A stretch of DNA of 64,000 bases from Termitomyces sp. T153 (Eukaryota; Basidiomycota; Agaricomycetes; Agaricales; Lyophyllaceae): NCBI GenBank assembly GCA_018296165.2, contig JACKQL020000007.1, positions 1,488,001-1,552,000 on the forward strand, written 5' to 3'. Position numbers and translations under genes: made by a program. Below the pieces are notes generated by a model. It was not told the origin of the DNA and ran no database searches. It saw nothing but the letters and a program-made list of their open reading frames with translations. This document shows, one piece after another, positions 47,968 to 59,479 of the stretch; within the stretch, counting starts at the first letter, position 1, and each line of letters starts with the position of its first letter.

Positions 47968-49072
47968 TGATGAGCCCCAGTTATTGCTGAGCACCATTTT
48001 CGGCATTCTTTTGGCATTGCAGACTTAGCGGCAGCTGACTACTTTGTATTTGACACAAGTCACAACACTCAGCACATGGGACTGAGCCTGAGGGTTGGAC
48101 CAAAGCACGAGACCCTAGCGACCACGAGACTTATCGAGCACGAGAAATATCACGTGGAGTCTGGAGCTTGGGCCTAGATCATCAAGGCCTAGACCCCCTA
48201 GCAACGGCTATTAGCGACCCTAGCAATTCTGGCAAACAAAACAATGTTCTTCTACCATATATGGACAAATTATCAGACGTGTACCTTTTTTTACTATCAG
48301 TTTGTTTGCCAAGCTTACCAACATACTTGAACAGCGTCTACGCTTCAGGTGTTGACATTGGACTCCTTTTTTGTTTTGGTTTTTGTTAGCAATTAAGCAT
48401 TGCCAAGACTTTGCCTAGGATTTTTCATTTAGTCACAGACTGACGCCTTGTATGCACCATAAGCACAGTGACAGACGCCGTCACTTGTAGTATTTATTTG
48501 TTTACTTTCACATACTATACTTCAAAACGTATAAATACTGATTGTACATAGACACTATACATATACACATACCCACAGAGAAGAGAACAGAGAACCCCCT
48601 TCGAAGTTGACTAGCTGCTCTCTCTCTCTCTCTCTAAGCCTACCAGCTTGAGATTACACTTTGCCTTTCTTTCCCTTATCCTGTCTTTGACTCTGGCTTA
48701 GTGACAAGCCTCCTCAACTTCAACTTTGACTTAGTTTGGTACCAACTGCGGGTGCCTATTCATGTTAATTTGACTTAGCAATGCTAGCGACTTTGGCTAG
48801 TAACTAGATCATGTTTGTCCCCTAGTTCCCCTCCTTCCTTTACTGTCTGCTCTTTCCCTACTCTTCTCACCACTGTTACGACAACCTCAGCTGGCGATAG
48901 TGCCTTCTTTCTACTCCACCCCACATCACAACTTTTGCTCTAGTTCTCTGGGATGGTTACTGACTTGCCCTCAACTATTAGATTCCTACTGCTAGCTACC
49001 CTATCTAGTGACTAGTGTCAGGTCCTCTCTTTAGGTTTCCTGCATGGCACTAGGCGACATAGGAGCACATCA
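47968..49072 (+). repeat. 3' LTR of A1
   Basis: 1105 bp, starts TGATGAGCCCCAG and ends GGAGCACATCA. It is the same length as the 5' LTR. Confidence 0.95.
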
Positions 49073-49864
49073 CTGCACATGTTGATCAGGGAGGCTTTGT
49101 AGCGCAGGCCGACTGGGACCAACCAATCAGCACGTGGTTCAATGAGGCATGGTGACCACCATGCTCATGACAGATCAGAAAAAGAGAAAGTTTCTCTGAT
49201 GCGACAGATTTGGAAGAGGGCCTAGGTCTTCGCTGACCAAGCGGGTCATAGCATGGGTAGGTGCAAGGATAGGAGTCAATAGTTCAATCAGGCTGCCAAC
49301 ACACTGTGTGGTCCATTGGATGGTCTGGTGAGGCTGAGCTGCTGCTGCTGGTTTGATTGGGTGCCTAGCCGAAAGGTGTGGCATGTCTGTCACTGGGTGG
49401 CACACTGGGCTATTCCATTGTGGGTTCCAAATCTCAGGATCAATCTTCCAAAAGTAGCGTCTGGGCATGGGGAGGGGTTTAGTTGTGAGACCCTTGCTGG
49501 GTGCGTGGGAGTGGGAGGCTATGAGCTGGCTGAGTGCCTCATTGTGGGACAATACCAGCATGCACACAGTAAGCCCTGCCAAGTACAGCTGGGTTTAGAA
49601 ATTGGGATGGCACGTTAGTGGCAGATGGTGTGGGATTTAGCATGGGAAGTAGTATGAACTCTGACGAAGTCAAATTGTAGTAAAAAGTGGCTATGAGGCA
49701 TAACTGGCATCAGCTGAAAAGGGATCAGGCCAGAGAACTAGCTGGAGTGTCTGTAATTACCACCCCCATTACGTACTGCAGGACCTAGGACACTATGGTC
49801 AAGAGGGAGTCTCATGTACAAAAATAGGTCCTGAAAGAAATAAAATTGGTTCATCATCATCATC
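49073..49864 (+). other. Right part of the retroposon, body and ATC tail
   Basis: Continuation of the sequence interrupted by A1. It contains CpG, an open minus-strand frame 49175-49582 of unknown nature, AATAAA at 49839 and an ATC-repeat tail. I recognise no domain. Confidence 0.55.
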
Positions 49865-49874
49865 TCAAATCTAT

Positions 49875-50132
49875 CTCTTTTATCAGCTCCATCTCACCTC
49901 ATCTATCTCAATTTCCTTTATTGTTCCTAAGTCCCTTTCAATATGAACTCTGCACATATGTTACAATCCTCTAAACATTCATAAGCTAACTCTGGACCTT
50001 GCACTACACTTATTTCTAAGACCCATCACTCTTAACTGATTCCCCAGCTAGGTTATAAGCACAGGACATCATGTCTGCCTAGTAAGAACTTGCTCAGTTA
50101 AGCTGAGCCCCCATAGTTAGTGGAACCTGACA
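49875..50132 (+). repeat. LTR-C inserted in C1, right part
   Basis: Continues the LTR of 37189-37775 and ends GGAACCTGACA, followed by CTGGC and the resumed C1 RNase H. Confidence 0.8.
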
Positions 50133-50137
50133 CTGGC

Positions 50138-50540
50138 AATGGAGGGCCTACCTCAAGGGAGCTTTGCACTGCATTTAAGTCTACTCTGACCACAATAGCT
50201 TGCAATACTTTACCACCACAAAACAGCTCAGCTGCCATCAAGCTCACTGGTCCAAAACCCTCTCTGAGTATGACTTCACCATCCACTATTGCCCTGATTG
50301 ACTCAGCACAAAACCCAATGCCCTCACTCAAAGGTCTGACATGTATCCAGAGCAGTTGTTTGAGGCTGAGCAGAATGCATTTAACCATTGAGTAGTAATC
50401 CCCCCTGAGCATTTGCATGTCATGCTGATTATGAATGAAAAGGGAATCCTCCACCAAATCAGAAACACCCCTGAACTCCTTTACCCAGCACAACTCCTGC
50501 AATCACTCTGCCAACAAGCCAGCTGTCAACTAACCCCTCA
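50138..50540 (+). pseudogene. Element C1 RNase H, resumed
   Basis: Reads WRAYLKGALHCI, a YSDHNSLQYFTTTKQL block and VVIPPEHLHVMLIMNEKGIL, matching C2 28190-28530. It is broken by stops. Around 50530-50560 the similarity changes directly into family-A sequence, so C1 lacks its integrase and 3' LTR here. Confidence 0.8.
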
Positions 50541-50559
50541 TACTATCTCTGGACCATTG

Positions 50560-53500
50560 TCTGAATGCTTGACAGGCAATGCTAATGTAGATGCAGAACA
50601 GGCTTCTCACCAGACTTGAATTCATGAGGTTTTACATTTGGACAGTAACAGACCTAGGCCCTTTTTTACAAAGAACACATTAAGTTGCTAGAGAGGGAAC
50701 TAATCATGTGTGCTAAAAGTTACTGCCTGGCCCCTCAGTCTGCCCCAGCTCCTGCCACTGTCAATCCAGTTCCTGCCACTCCTAATGCTTCTGTTGCTGG
50801 CAAAGTGCCAGAACCAGCTCCTTGTCCTGCCACCACTGCCCCAATTGCTAGTGCTAACAACCTTCAGCCACCTCTATACCCATTCTCTAGTATCCTGAAT
50901 TGCTATGTCCCTCTCAACACTCATAACTTTGCTGCCCCTGACAAGTGCCAAGATGGCACTTAACAAACAATGCCTCCAATTTATGACATTGAACAGACTA
51001 AAGCAGTTTTTGATTGCATTTTGCAGACCAAGATTACAGTCTTGGTTGGTGAATTGTGCTCACTCTCCTTAGATATTTACAATCAATTTTGCAACACTGT
51101 CACTCCCAAGCACAATTTAGCCACCAATGGACTTTCTAAACATGATGCCTTCATTGAAGAAATTCTGTCAACCTTTGCTTATAATGACACCACATTTAGC
51201 CTGTCTTCAAATGTTGCTACTGTTCAGGCTATTTCGAAATATCTAGCACCAGTCACCTCCATTGATCTGGTTGAGGCTTACATTGAGTCTGTATCTCCAG
51301 GTCAAGACCCAGTTGTACTCACTTGCACCAAGGAAGCCCAGTCTATTTGGTTGATCATAATGCTCATTGACAATTGTCAAGAAATTGAATGCATTGTTGA
51401 TAGTAGGTCTGAGATCATCTCTATGTTGGCTGAACTTGCTAGTAAACTCTCCTTGACTTATGATCCAAGCATGGTACTCAACATGCAGAGCACTAATGGT
51501 ACCATGAGTTGATTGCTTGGCCTAGCACACAACATCCCCTATACCATTGGTGACATTATGTTGTATTTGTAGATTCATGTCCTCAGATCTCCACTTTACA
51601 ACACTCTACTTGGCCACCCCTTTGATGTTTTGACTTGCAGTGTTGTTAAGATGCTTAGCAACCAGGAAATAATGCTAAGAATTACTAACCCCAACACTGG
51701 GTTTTGATGCATCATACCCACATTTTCTAGAGGCAGGCCTAAGTGACCCTGCCAGCAGTTTTGCTACAATGAAAACATATTGCCCCAGTGCCAATGTTGC
51801 TGCCATTACCACAATTAGCAGCAGTGCTAGTGACCTGGCACTAGCAATTGAATACCATCACCAGACCAGACAAGTTTCTTTTCTTTCTTGTGTTGAGTTA
51901 GATGACATTTTACCTACAGACAATTTACTTGCAGAAAACCTACAAAGTCCTTCTCTTGCTTATCCATATGCTACAGCCCCATCTCTTTTTGATCCAATAC
52001 CTACTGATTCCCATGTTATATCCACAGATGTTCCTGATCCCCAAATTCTGGGACTTACCACCACAACTCCCCACTCCACTACTACCAATGTTGCTTTGGA
52101 TGTCTTTATTTATTACCCTTTTCCAGCTGTTTTTGTTGCTAACAAAGCTAAATGCAAAGGTGTTCAGGTTGAAGAGAAATACAAGCCTGTCACCTTGAAA
52201 ACCAAGCCCATTGCTAGCCAAGTTTCAAAAGACTTCTGCATTGAGCACAAAATCATTGGCAATTCTCTAGCAACTATGGTGACACTTGATCCCAACCCAC
52301 CTCCTTTTGTACCAACCAGGCAATTTACTGATGAGCACAAAGCATCATTTGTTAGCAAACACAACACTAGCTTCCTCACTAGTGATGAACTCCCAATATT
52401 GGTCAACCTTGTCACTAAGCAAAATCAGGCTTTTGCTTGGGATGACTCTGAATGTGGCAGCTTGCACCCAGACTTCTTCCCTCCAGTATGCATACCAACA
52501 GTTCTGCACATTCTTTGGGTTCAATATGATTGGCCTATCCTACCTGGCCTGGAAAAGGAAGTCTGCAAGATCATATGCGATAAAATCAATGCTGGCATTT
52601 ACAAACCTTCTAACTCAGCCTACTGCTCACACTGGGTCTGTGTTCTCAAGAAGAATGGTAAGCTCCAACTTGTACACAGTCTAGAGCTGCTAAACAAGGT
52701 GACCATTCATCACTCTGGAGTCCCACCATTTCCAGATCACATTTCTGAGTCTTTTGCTAGGCACATCTATGGTGCTACTCTTGACCTCTATGTTGGCTAT
52801 GATGAGTGCTTGATTCACCCTTCCTCTTGCAACTTAATGGCCTTCCAGACCCTGTTTGGCACCTTGTGATTTGTGATGCTGTCAATGGGTTGGACCAACT
52901 TGGTCACAATATTCCACAACAACATTAACCTCATCTTGCAACCCAAGATCTCTCATAAGATGCTCAGCTTCATCAATGACATTGGCACTAAAGGGCCCAA
53001 GGACTGGATGTTGATCAATGGCATTTCTGCTAAGCATTTTGACAACCCAAACATTTGTCTAGTGCTCTGGGGTTTCTTCAAACTTCTTAATTGCATCTTC
53101 CAGCATATGTATCATGGCAGTACATTCTCAGGTTATACACTAATCCTTTACACTCTCAAGATGAAGATCCTCAGTCATATCTGCATGTTAGAAGGTCAAG
53201 TCTATAAAGAGAGTTGCTTGGTGCTAATTGAGTGCTGGGGACCTTGTAATTGGAAGTTTGTGCCTGCTTCAGTATAGTTGGCACTCTCAGGATCTTTGTC
53301 AAAAACTTTGAACACAGAGCCCACCACCTGACAAAATTGATGCATACTGTTATTGACTTTGAGTTCAGCCCTGACCAAGTCAATGCTCAGTGCAACCTTG
53401 TGCAGGTGCTACAAGATGCTAAGCCTTTAGTCCCTATTGATCAAGAATCTGCTGACACAGTTATCCTAGTGATTGACACTTTGTACATTGCAGTTGGGTT

Positions 53501-53967
53501 CTACCTCTGCCAGTGTTTTAGCAACTATTGTAAACAGTGTTGCTATAATTGATTTGGGTCATTAAAATTAACAACAGGGAAGTGCACTTCAGCCAGCCCA
53601 AGCTCAAGCTCTATGGTTTGTTTAGAGTGCTACAGGCCTTCTGTATGTACCTCCTTGATGGTTGACATGTGCTACATCAAGGGTATGCTCCAGAACCCTG
53701 ATATCCAGCCTTCCACTAGCATGAACCATTGAATATGGCAATCTTAATGTTTCATTTCAAGCTGGTGCACATCAAGGGCACTTTGCATGGCCCTGATGGA
53801 CGTTTGTGATGACCACTGCAGCCTAGCAACTCAATGCCTGATGATAGTGACAATGATGTCTTCAAGGATTGGATGGACTGCATGCATGGCTTTGTGCATG
53901 ACATACAGTTGCAAATATCCCTCCTTCATATATCAGCACCTGACAGATATCTGCCACCCTTAGTTGT
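50560..53967 (+). pseudogene. A-old protease, RT and RNase H
   Basis: The protease region has MPPIYDIEQTKAVF and CIVDSRSEII (active-site DSG changed to DSR). A long open frame, 51769-52869 (366 codons), covers the RT N-terminus with WDDSECGSLHPDFFPP, CVLKKNGKLQLVHSLELLN and GATLDLYVGYDE. The polymerase site reads FIND (AAT at 52975-52977 for Asp), where A1 has FIDD. RNase H follows with stops and a small deletion near 53655. The copy is dead, but its long frame makes it a useful outgroup for A1. Confidence 0.85.
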
Positions 53968-56242
53968 TGATAAGACCCAATTGTTGCTGGGCACCATTTT
54001 TGGCATTTCTGATTGAACAGCAGCTGACTAGAATTCCACATGACCATGCACAAGTCATGCCACTTCTCACATGAGGTCTAGCCCCAAGGTCTGGAATGAT
54101 GTAACCTTTGCACAAGATTTTAGTGATCATGAGACTTCTGGATCATGAGCTTCATCATGTGGAGTCTAGCCTTTGGACCTAGAACAATAAGGCCAAGACC
54201 TTCATTAGCAATCATTGCTAGCAACATTACCTAGTGACAACAACACCTCTTCTCAACAATGGATATATTTAAGGCCATGTGACTTCTTACTTATCATTTT
54301 TCTTGTCTTGCTTACAAACATACCTGAATGGTGTTTACACTTCAGATATTGATGTTAGGTATGCTCTTTTATTGTTACTGACATTTATTATACATCTTGT
54401 TGACATTGTGTACAAATACTTGGTTACCATACTGACATCCAGTATGTATCAGGGACTTTGGCAGATGCCATTGCTGGTGTCAGGTTCCACTGACCATGGG
54501 GGCTCAGCTACACTGGGCAAGTCCTTACTAGGCGGACATGATTCCCTGCACTGACAACTGGGCATTTGGAGGTGTCCCAAACACTGGGGACTTGTGAGGA
54601 TAGTTGGTGGAGATTGATCCGAGCAAGTCCAGGGAGGTCCAGAGGAGTAGGGGACAAGCTGAGGGGAAGGGGGACAGGCTTGATGGGATTCAGGCACAAG
54701 TCTGTATGTGAGTATTGCAGGTGTGGAGGAGGCAGAGGCTATGCAAGTGATGGAAGCAGAGCTGGAGTTTGATAGGGGATCAATGGAGGTTGATAGAGTT
54801 CAGAGCCAAGCATGTAGCAAGGTCCAGAGTTGGCTAAAGAGTGTCTGGGGATTCATAATCATAATTGCAGGGTTTGTGAAGGCATCAAGGTTGGGAAAGA
54901 TAGGAACATGATGGATGGGATGGATCAAATGAGATGAGACAGAGTTGAATGAAATGAGATGGAGTTGAGACAAGATTGAGATGAGAACAAGAATAGATTC
55001 AGGCAGAGATACAAAACAATAACAAAAACAATAACAGAATAGAGACAAGACAAGACTGGGAGACTGAGAGTAAGAAAATGAGATACAGAACACAAAACAT
55101 GAGAGAGAAACAATCAGACCATAGATAATGTTAAGCAATATCAAGACTAGAGTATGAAGAGCTACTCTATGTCTTATATACTGACTACTGGAGAGCTCCA
55201 GGGAACGTCAGCTATGGCAGTGGGGCTTGGTGGAGCTCAATGGAGTCAATGGGTGTCAGTTACAATCAGAGGGTGGGCTGCATTGATATGTTGATGGGAT
55301 CAATTGGTGATGTGAGCTGTTCCGAGGTTGTCATGATACTCCAAAGTAAGTTGGAGGAACCAGGGTGTTGAGTTGATAATGTGTAACAGGGTTAGGCACA
55401 GTGGGGGAATGGTCCCAGGGGCTCAGGAGGTCCAGGGGAAGCATTGCCGACTGTGGGGAAGACATCAGAGTTGGCCAGGGGGCCATTGGAGTTAGCCAAG
55501 AATGTGTTGGAGTTAGCCAGAGTAGGCATGGAGCACTGTGGAAGTTTGGTGAGGCATTGGGGGAGGTTCTGGGGGGGTGGGGGGTCATTGGGCAATGTGC
55601 AGGGGTCCAGGGAACGGGTTGTGACAGCTGGTGGTGACTAATATTTTCTTTCTGACTACTATACCTATGAACAGTATAACTACTGTCTGTACATAGAGAC
55701 AAAAAAAACCAACAGAGTATCATTCCCCTCATTAGCTCTCAGCTTACCAGCTTCAGATTACCTATTGCTCTCTTTCATCATCACCAACAACTTAGTGACA
55801 AGTCTTGACAACCTTATACTTGATCTAGCATGGGTGCCAACTGTGGGTGCCCTTAGTGTTATTACAACTTAGCAATGCTAGCAACTATGGCTAGTAATTA
55901 GTTTGCATTCATCCCCCAGTTCACATAAACTTCATTCCTTCCTTGTTCCCCACTCCCTTTCTATTGCATAGTTCCCCTTTTCTAGCAACTGTTTTTTCTC
56001 TGTCTCTTTCTCCTTCTATTTCCCAGCAACCTTTTGTTACTGTCTAGCAAGTCAGCCTAATGATAGCAAGCCTTTTCACTTGACTCCTCATTCCCTTCAC
56101 ATCAATTAGCTCTTGCTTTTTGGGATGGTTACTGACTTGCCCCCTATTAACTTCCTATTGCCAGCTACCCTATCTAGTTTCCAGTGTTTAGGTCTTCTTT
56201 TTGGTTTCCTGCATGGCAGCTAGGCAGCATAGGAGCACATCA
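53968..56242 (+). repeat. Solo LTR, family A2, with nested solo LTR-C
   Basis: Starts TGATAAGACCC and ends GGAGCACATCA. Without the nested insertion it is about 1120 bp, as expected. The flanks TTGT (53964-53967) and TTGC (56243-56246) fit a 4-bp duplication with one transition. It splits the linker between RNase H and integrase of A-old. Confidence 0.8.
54478..55626 (-). repeat. Solo LTR-C, reversed, inside the A2 LTR
   Basis: 1149 bp from TGTCAGGTTCC to GGTTGTGACA, the reverse complement of LTR-C. The perfect target duplication GCTGG lies at 54473-54477 and 55627-55631. Confidence 0.92.
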
Positions 56243-56469
56243 TTGCTTACACTCCACTGCCATTGCAACTGTAGCAATGATGGCAGCAACTCTGATGAGA
56301 CTCCTCCATTATGTCTATCTCTTGCCAATGAGCCTCAGCTGCTTTGCAACAACAGCAGTACTTTGACTTACAATGCCATACCTTGTAGTGCTAAAGCTTT
56401 AGCAGAAGACCAGCACCTCCTATCCATATACTAGTGGCTTAGTGACCTGAAGCAACCAGAACACCTTAG

Positions 56470-57634
56470 TGTCACGACCCATTCCCTGAAGCCCCGTACA
56501 TTGCCTGACAAACCCCTGTCCCCCCAGAACCTCCCCCAACACTTTGTCGAACTTCCCCAGCACTCCGTGCCTACTCTGGCTAACTCCGACACATTCTCGG
56601 CTAACTCCAATGCATTCTCAGCTAACTCTGATGGCCCCCTGGCCAACTCTGATGTCTTCCCCACAGCTGCTGGCACTTCCCCTGGACTTTCTAAGCCCCT
56701 GGAACCACTCCCCTGCTGTGCCTGACCCCATTACACATCATCAACTCGACACTCTGGCTCCCCTGACTTACTCTGGGGTATCATGACAACTTTGGAACGG
56801 ACCGCGTCACAATTGATCCCATCAACATATCAATGCAGCCCACCTTCTGGTCATAACCGACACCCATCGACTCTGTTGAGCTCTGCCAAGCCCCGCCACC
56901 ACAGCCGACATCCCTGGAGCTCTTCAGTAGTCAGTATATAAGACATAGAGTAGCTTCTCGTACTCTAGTCTTGAGATTACCTACCTACTTACCTGCCTTA
57001 CCTGATGTGTTTCTGATTGTTTCTTCTCATGTTTTGTGTTCCATGTCTCATTTTCCTTATTCTCAGTCTCCCAGTCTTATCTTGTCTCTATTCCATTATC
57101 ATTTTGTTATTGTTCCATGTCTCCACCTGAATCTATTCTTGTTCTCATCTCGTCTTCATCTCATTTTGTCTGACTCCATCTCATCTCATTTGATTCTGTC
57201 TATTGTGTTCCAGTCCTCTCAACCATAACATCCTCACAAACTCTGCAGTTACAATTACAAACCTCTGACACTCTTTACCAACCCCGGACCCTGCTACACG
57301 CTCGGCTCCAAACCCTATCAATTCCTGTTGATCCCCCATCAGAACTCCGGCTCTACTCCTGTCATCTGCGTAGCCTCTGCCTCCTCTACACCCACAATAC
57401 TCACACATGGACTTATGCCTGAACCCCGCCAAGCCCATCCCCCATCCCTGCAACTCATCCTCTACTCCTCCGGACCTTCCCAGACTTGCTTGGATCAATC
57501 TCCACTAACTATCCTCACAAGCCCCCAATGTTTGGAACACCTCTGAGTGCCTGGTTATCAGTGCAGGGAATCATGTCCGCCTAGTAAGGACTTGTCCAGT
57601 GTAGCTGAGCCCCTGTGGTCAGTGGAACCTGACA
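56470..57634 (+). repeat. Solo LTR-C, CpG-rich
   Basis: 1165 bp from TGTCACGACCC to GGAACCTGACA. The perfect target duplication CTTAG lies at 56465-56469 and 57635-57639. It keeps many CpG sites, unlike its surroundings, so it is a recent arrival. Confidence 0.93.
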
Positions 57635-57639
57635 CTTAG

Positions 57640-59310
57640 TAATGTTGAGTACACCACTTTTGTTTGCTATGCTACTACATTCTTCTTAGCTGATGGCAAG
57701 CTCTGGCAACACAATTGCAATGGTACTCACAAGTGATTCATTGATGCTAGTCACTGTATTCAAATCCTGTGTGCTATGCATGTCAAACTTGGGCACAGAG
57801 GTTTTTTTGCTACTAGGGCAGCCTTGTTGGAGTGCTTCTGGTGGTCCCACATTAGCACCAACATTGCTTGGTATATATGCATCTGCCACTTCTGTCAGAT
57901 CCATCAGACCACCAAAGACCAAAGTACTCATCCTGCTGACTGTCACTACACCAATGCTCTTGTTCAGCAAGATCTATGTTGATATCATATTTATGCTGCC
58001 ATCCAACAAGTTCAAGTACATCATACAAGGTCACTGTTCACTGATCCACTACTTTGAATTCAAAAACACCACTGCTATTGCCAAGTAGATATTTGAAGAC
58101 ATCATTTGTTGCTGGAGTGTCCTTTGCAAGATTTGTTGCTGGGGTGCCCTTTGCAAAATTGTTACTTGACAATGGGCTGCCTATCATTAAAGCTGTTGCC
58201 TAACTAGCAAAGAAGTACCACTTGAACCACATTTGTATCTCAGGCTACTACAAGCATGCTAATGGTATAGTAGAGTGACCTCATTTTGATGTTTGGCAAG
58301 TGCTCTTCAAGGCAGTAGATGGCAACCAATCCAAATGGAGTAGCACTACCTACTCTGTCTTTTGGTCTGAAAGAGTCACAGTATGCAAGTGCATGGGATG
58401 CTCACCTTACTATGCAGCCATGGAAATGCACCCCCTCTTCCCTGCCAAAATCTTTGAAACAACCTACTTCCAGCCACCTCCAAATTCAGTACTATCATCT
58501 ACTGACCTAATTTCCAGATATGCTATCAACCTCCAGCACTGACCAGAAGACCTTGAGCAACTTCATGACAAAGTCTTTAGCAACTGTCACCAAGCTGCAT
58601 TTTGCTTTGAAAAAGAACATACCATCACCATTCACAACTATGACTTCAAACATGGTGACCTTATTATAATGTGCAACACTAGAATTGAAGTCACCCACAA
58701 TGAGAAGATGTGCCCCCATTACTTAGGACTATTATTGGGGATTTCTTGGAACTGAGGCAGCACTTACATCCTTTGTGAACTGAATGGCTCAGTCCTTCAC
58801 TGACCAGTTGCTGCCTTTTACCTACTCCCCTATTCTGCTGGAGAACATATTGATATGCTTAGCAACCTCCTCAACATCAATATCTCAAAACTTTGCCAGC
58901 TAGAGGAAACTGACCTCTGAGATGACAAAGACCTGCCTGACATTGCTGGAAACAATGATAACTAGCAAAGCACAGCCTTTTTTGCTAAGCATTTATACCA
59001 TTTCTTGTCCTCTTGATACTACACTGAAAAGCTGTCAAAAATACTTTACAGACTTGTGTTTCATTCACTACTGTTTCTGGTCACTATACCCAAGATGTAG
59101 TGTTATGCCTCTGCTCAGTCACCTTGTGCAAACCTCCAGGGGTTTTCTTGCTATGATGATCTACTAAGCATTTCCCCTGCACTACTTTTGATTATTGCCA
59201 TGTGTTACATTTGATTTCTTACTTGCATTCCTTTGTCACTAGTGTCAAGCAATTGTGCACTAGCAAACAGTTTTCACTTCTTGCTTTGCACTCAGTTTGA
59301 TATGGTACAG
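57640..59310 (+). pseudogene. A-old integrase
   Basis: Reads VKLGHRGFFATRAALLECFWW, CHFCQIHQ, YVDIIFMLPS, a DNGLP block with the second Asp kept, and NGIVE-stop-PHFDV with the third Glu kept. Then GCSPYYAAMEMHPLFP and a C-terminal region with MCPHYLGLLLG-like sequence follow. About 35 bp around 58100-58140 appear duplicated. Several stops inactivate it. Its triad shows what A1 lost. Confidence 0.82.
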
Positions 59311-59321
59311 TTTTTTTATTG

Positions 59322-59440
59322 CCCCTGAAGGGGTGCTACTATATACCACAAGATTCCTTAAGGGAATTGGTCTCTGCTAGGGCCCCTTAAGAGGGCTAGT
59401 CCATCCACAATTCAACTAAATATGGACAACTCCTTAAGAA
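59322..59440. repeat. Iterated CCTTAAGG-type palindromes in A-old spacer
   Basis: Four units carry CCCCTGAAGGGG (59322), CCTTAAGG (59356), CCCCTTAAGAGG (59383) and TCCTTAAGAA (59431). Most are followed by a GGT/CTAGTC-like tail. A1 has a single perfect unit at the same place. Confidence 0.7.
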
Positions 59441-59479
59441 AGTCAGTCTGCAAAGTCCATCAAGTTGTCAGTGGGTTTG

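Larger units (their letters stand above)
37917..49072 (+). mobile_element. Youngest full-length LTR retrotransposon, A1 (family A)
   Basis: 11,156 bp with two LTRs of 1105 bp each, termini TGATG and CATCA. The short duplication CTGC is found on both sides (37913-37916 and 49073-49076). The order is LTR, primer site, gag, protease, RT, RNase H, integrase, palindrome, antisense accessory gene, purine tract, LTR. The two LTRs differ at about 21 positions by eye, nearly all transitions. Confidence 0.93.
37776..49874 (+). mobile_element. Retroposon with 10-bp TSD and ATC-repeat tail, carrying A1
   Basis: The LTR-C is interrupted between two copies of TCAAATCTAT (37766-37775 and 49865-49874). The inserted sequence is 37776-37916 plus 49073-49864. 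It ends with AATAAA (49839-49844) and a TTCATCATCATCATC tail. That is how a 5'-truncated LINE or a SINE ends. It keeps CpG, so it is younger than its host LTR. The body (about 930 bp) holds an open minus frame at 49175-49582 with no recognisable domain. I cannot assign a family. Confidence 0.7.

Noticed and set aside
49175..49582. 135-codon minus-strand frame in the retroposon body
   Set aside because: Open but with no recognisable domain and no second copy to test it. Mentioned within the retroposon entry, not called as a gene.
55401..55641. Gly-rich frames near 55.5 kb
   Set aside because: Part of the reversed solo LTR-C at 54478-55626.
56501..56786. Ser/Asn-rich plus-strand frames in the CpG-rich region
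   Set aside because: They lie within the solo LTR-C (56470-57634), whose ends and target duplication are clear.
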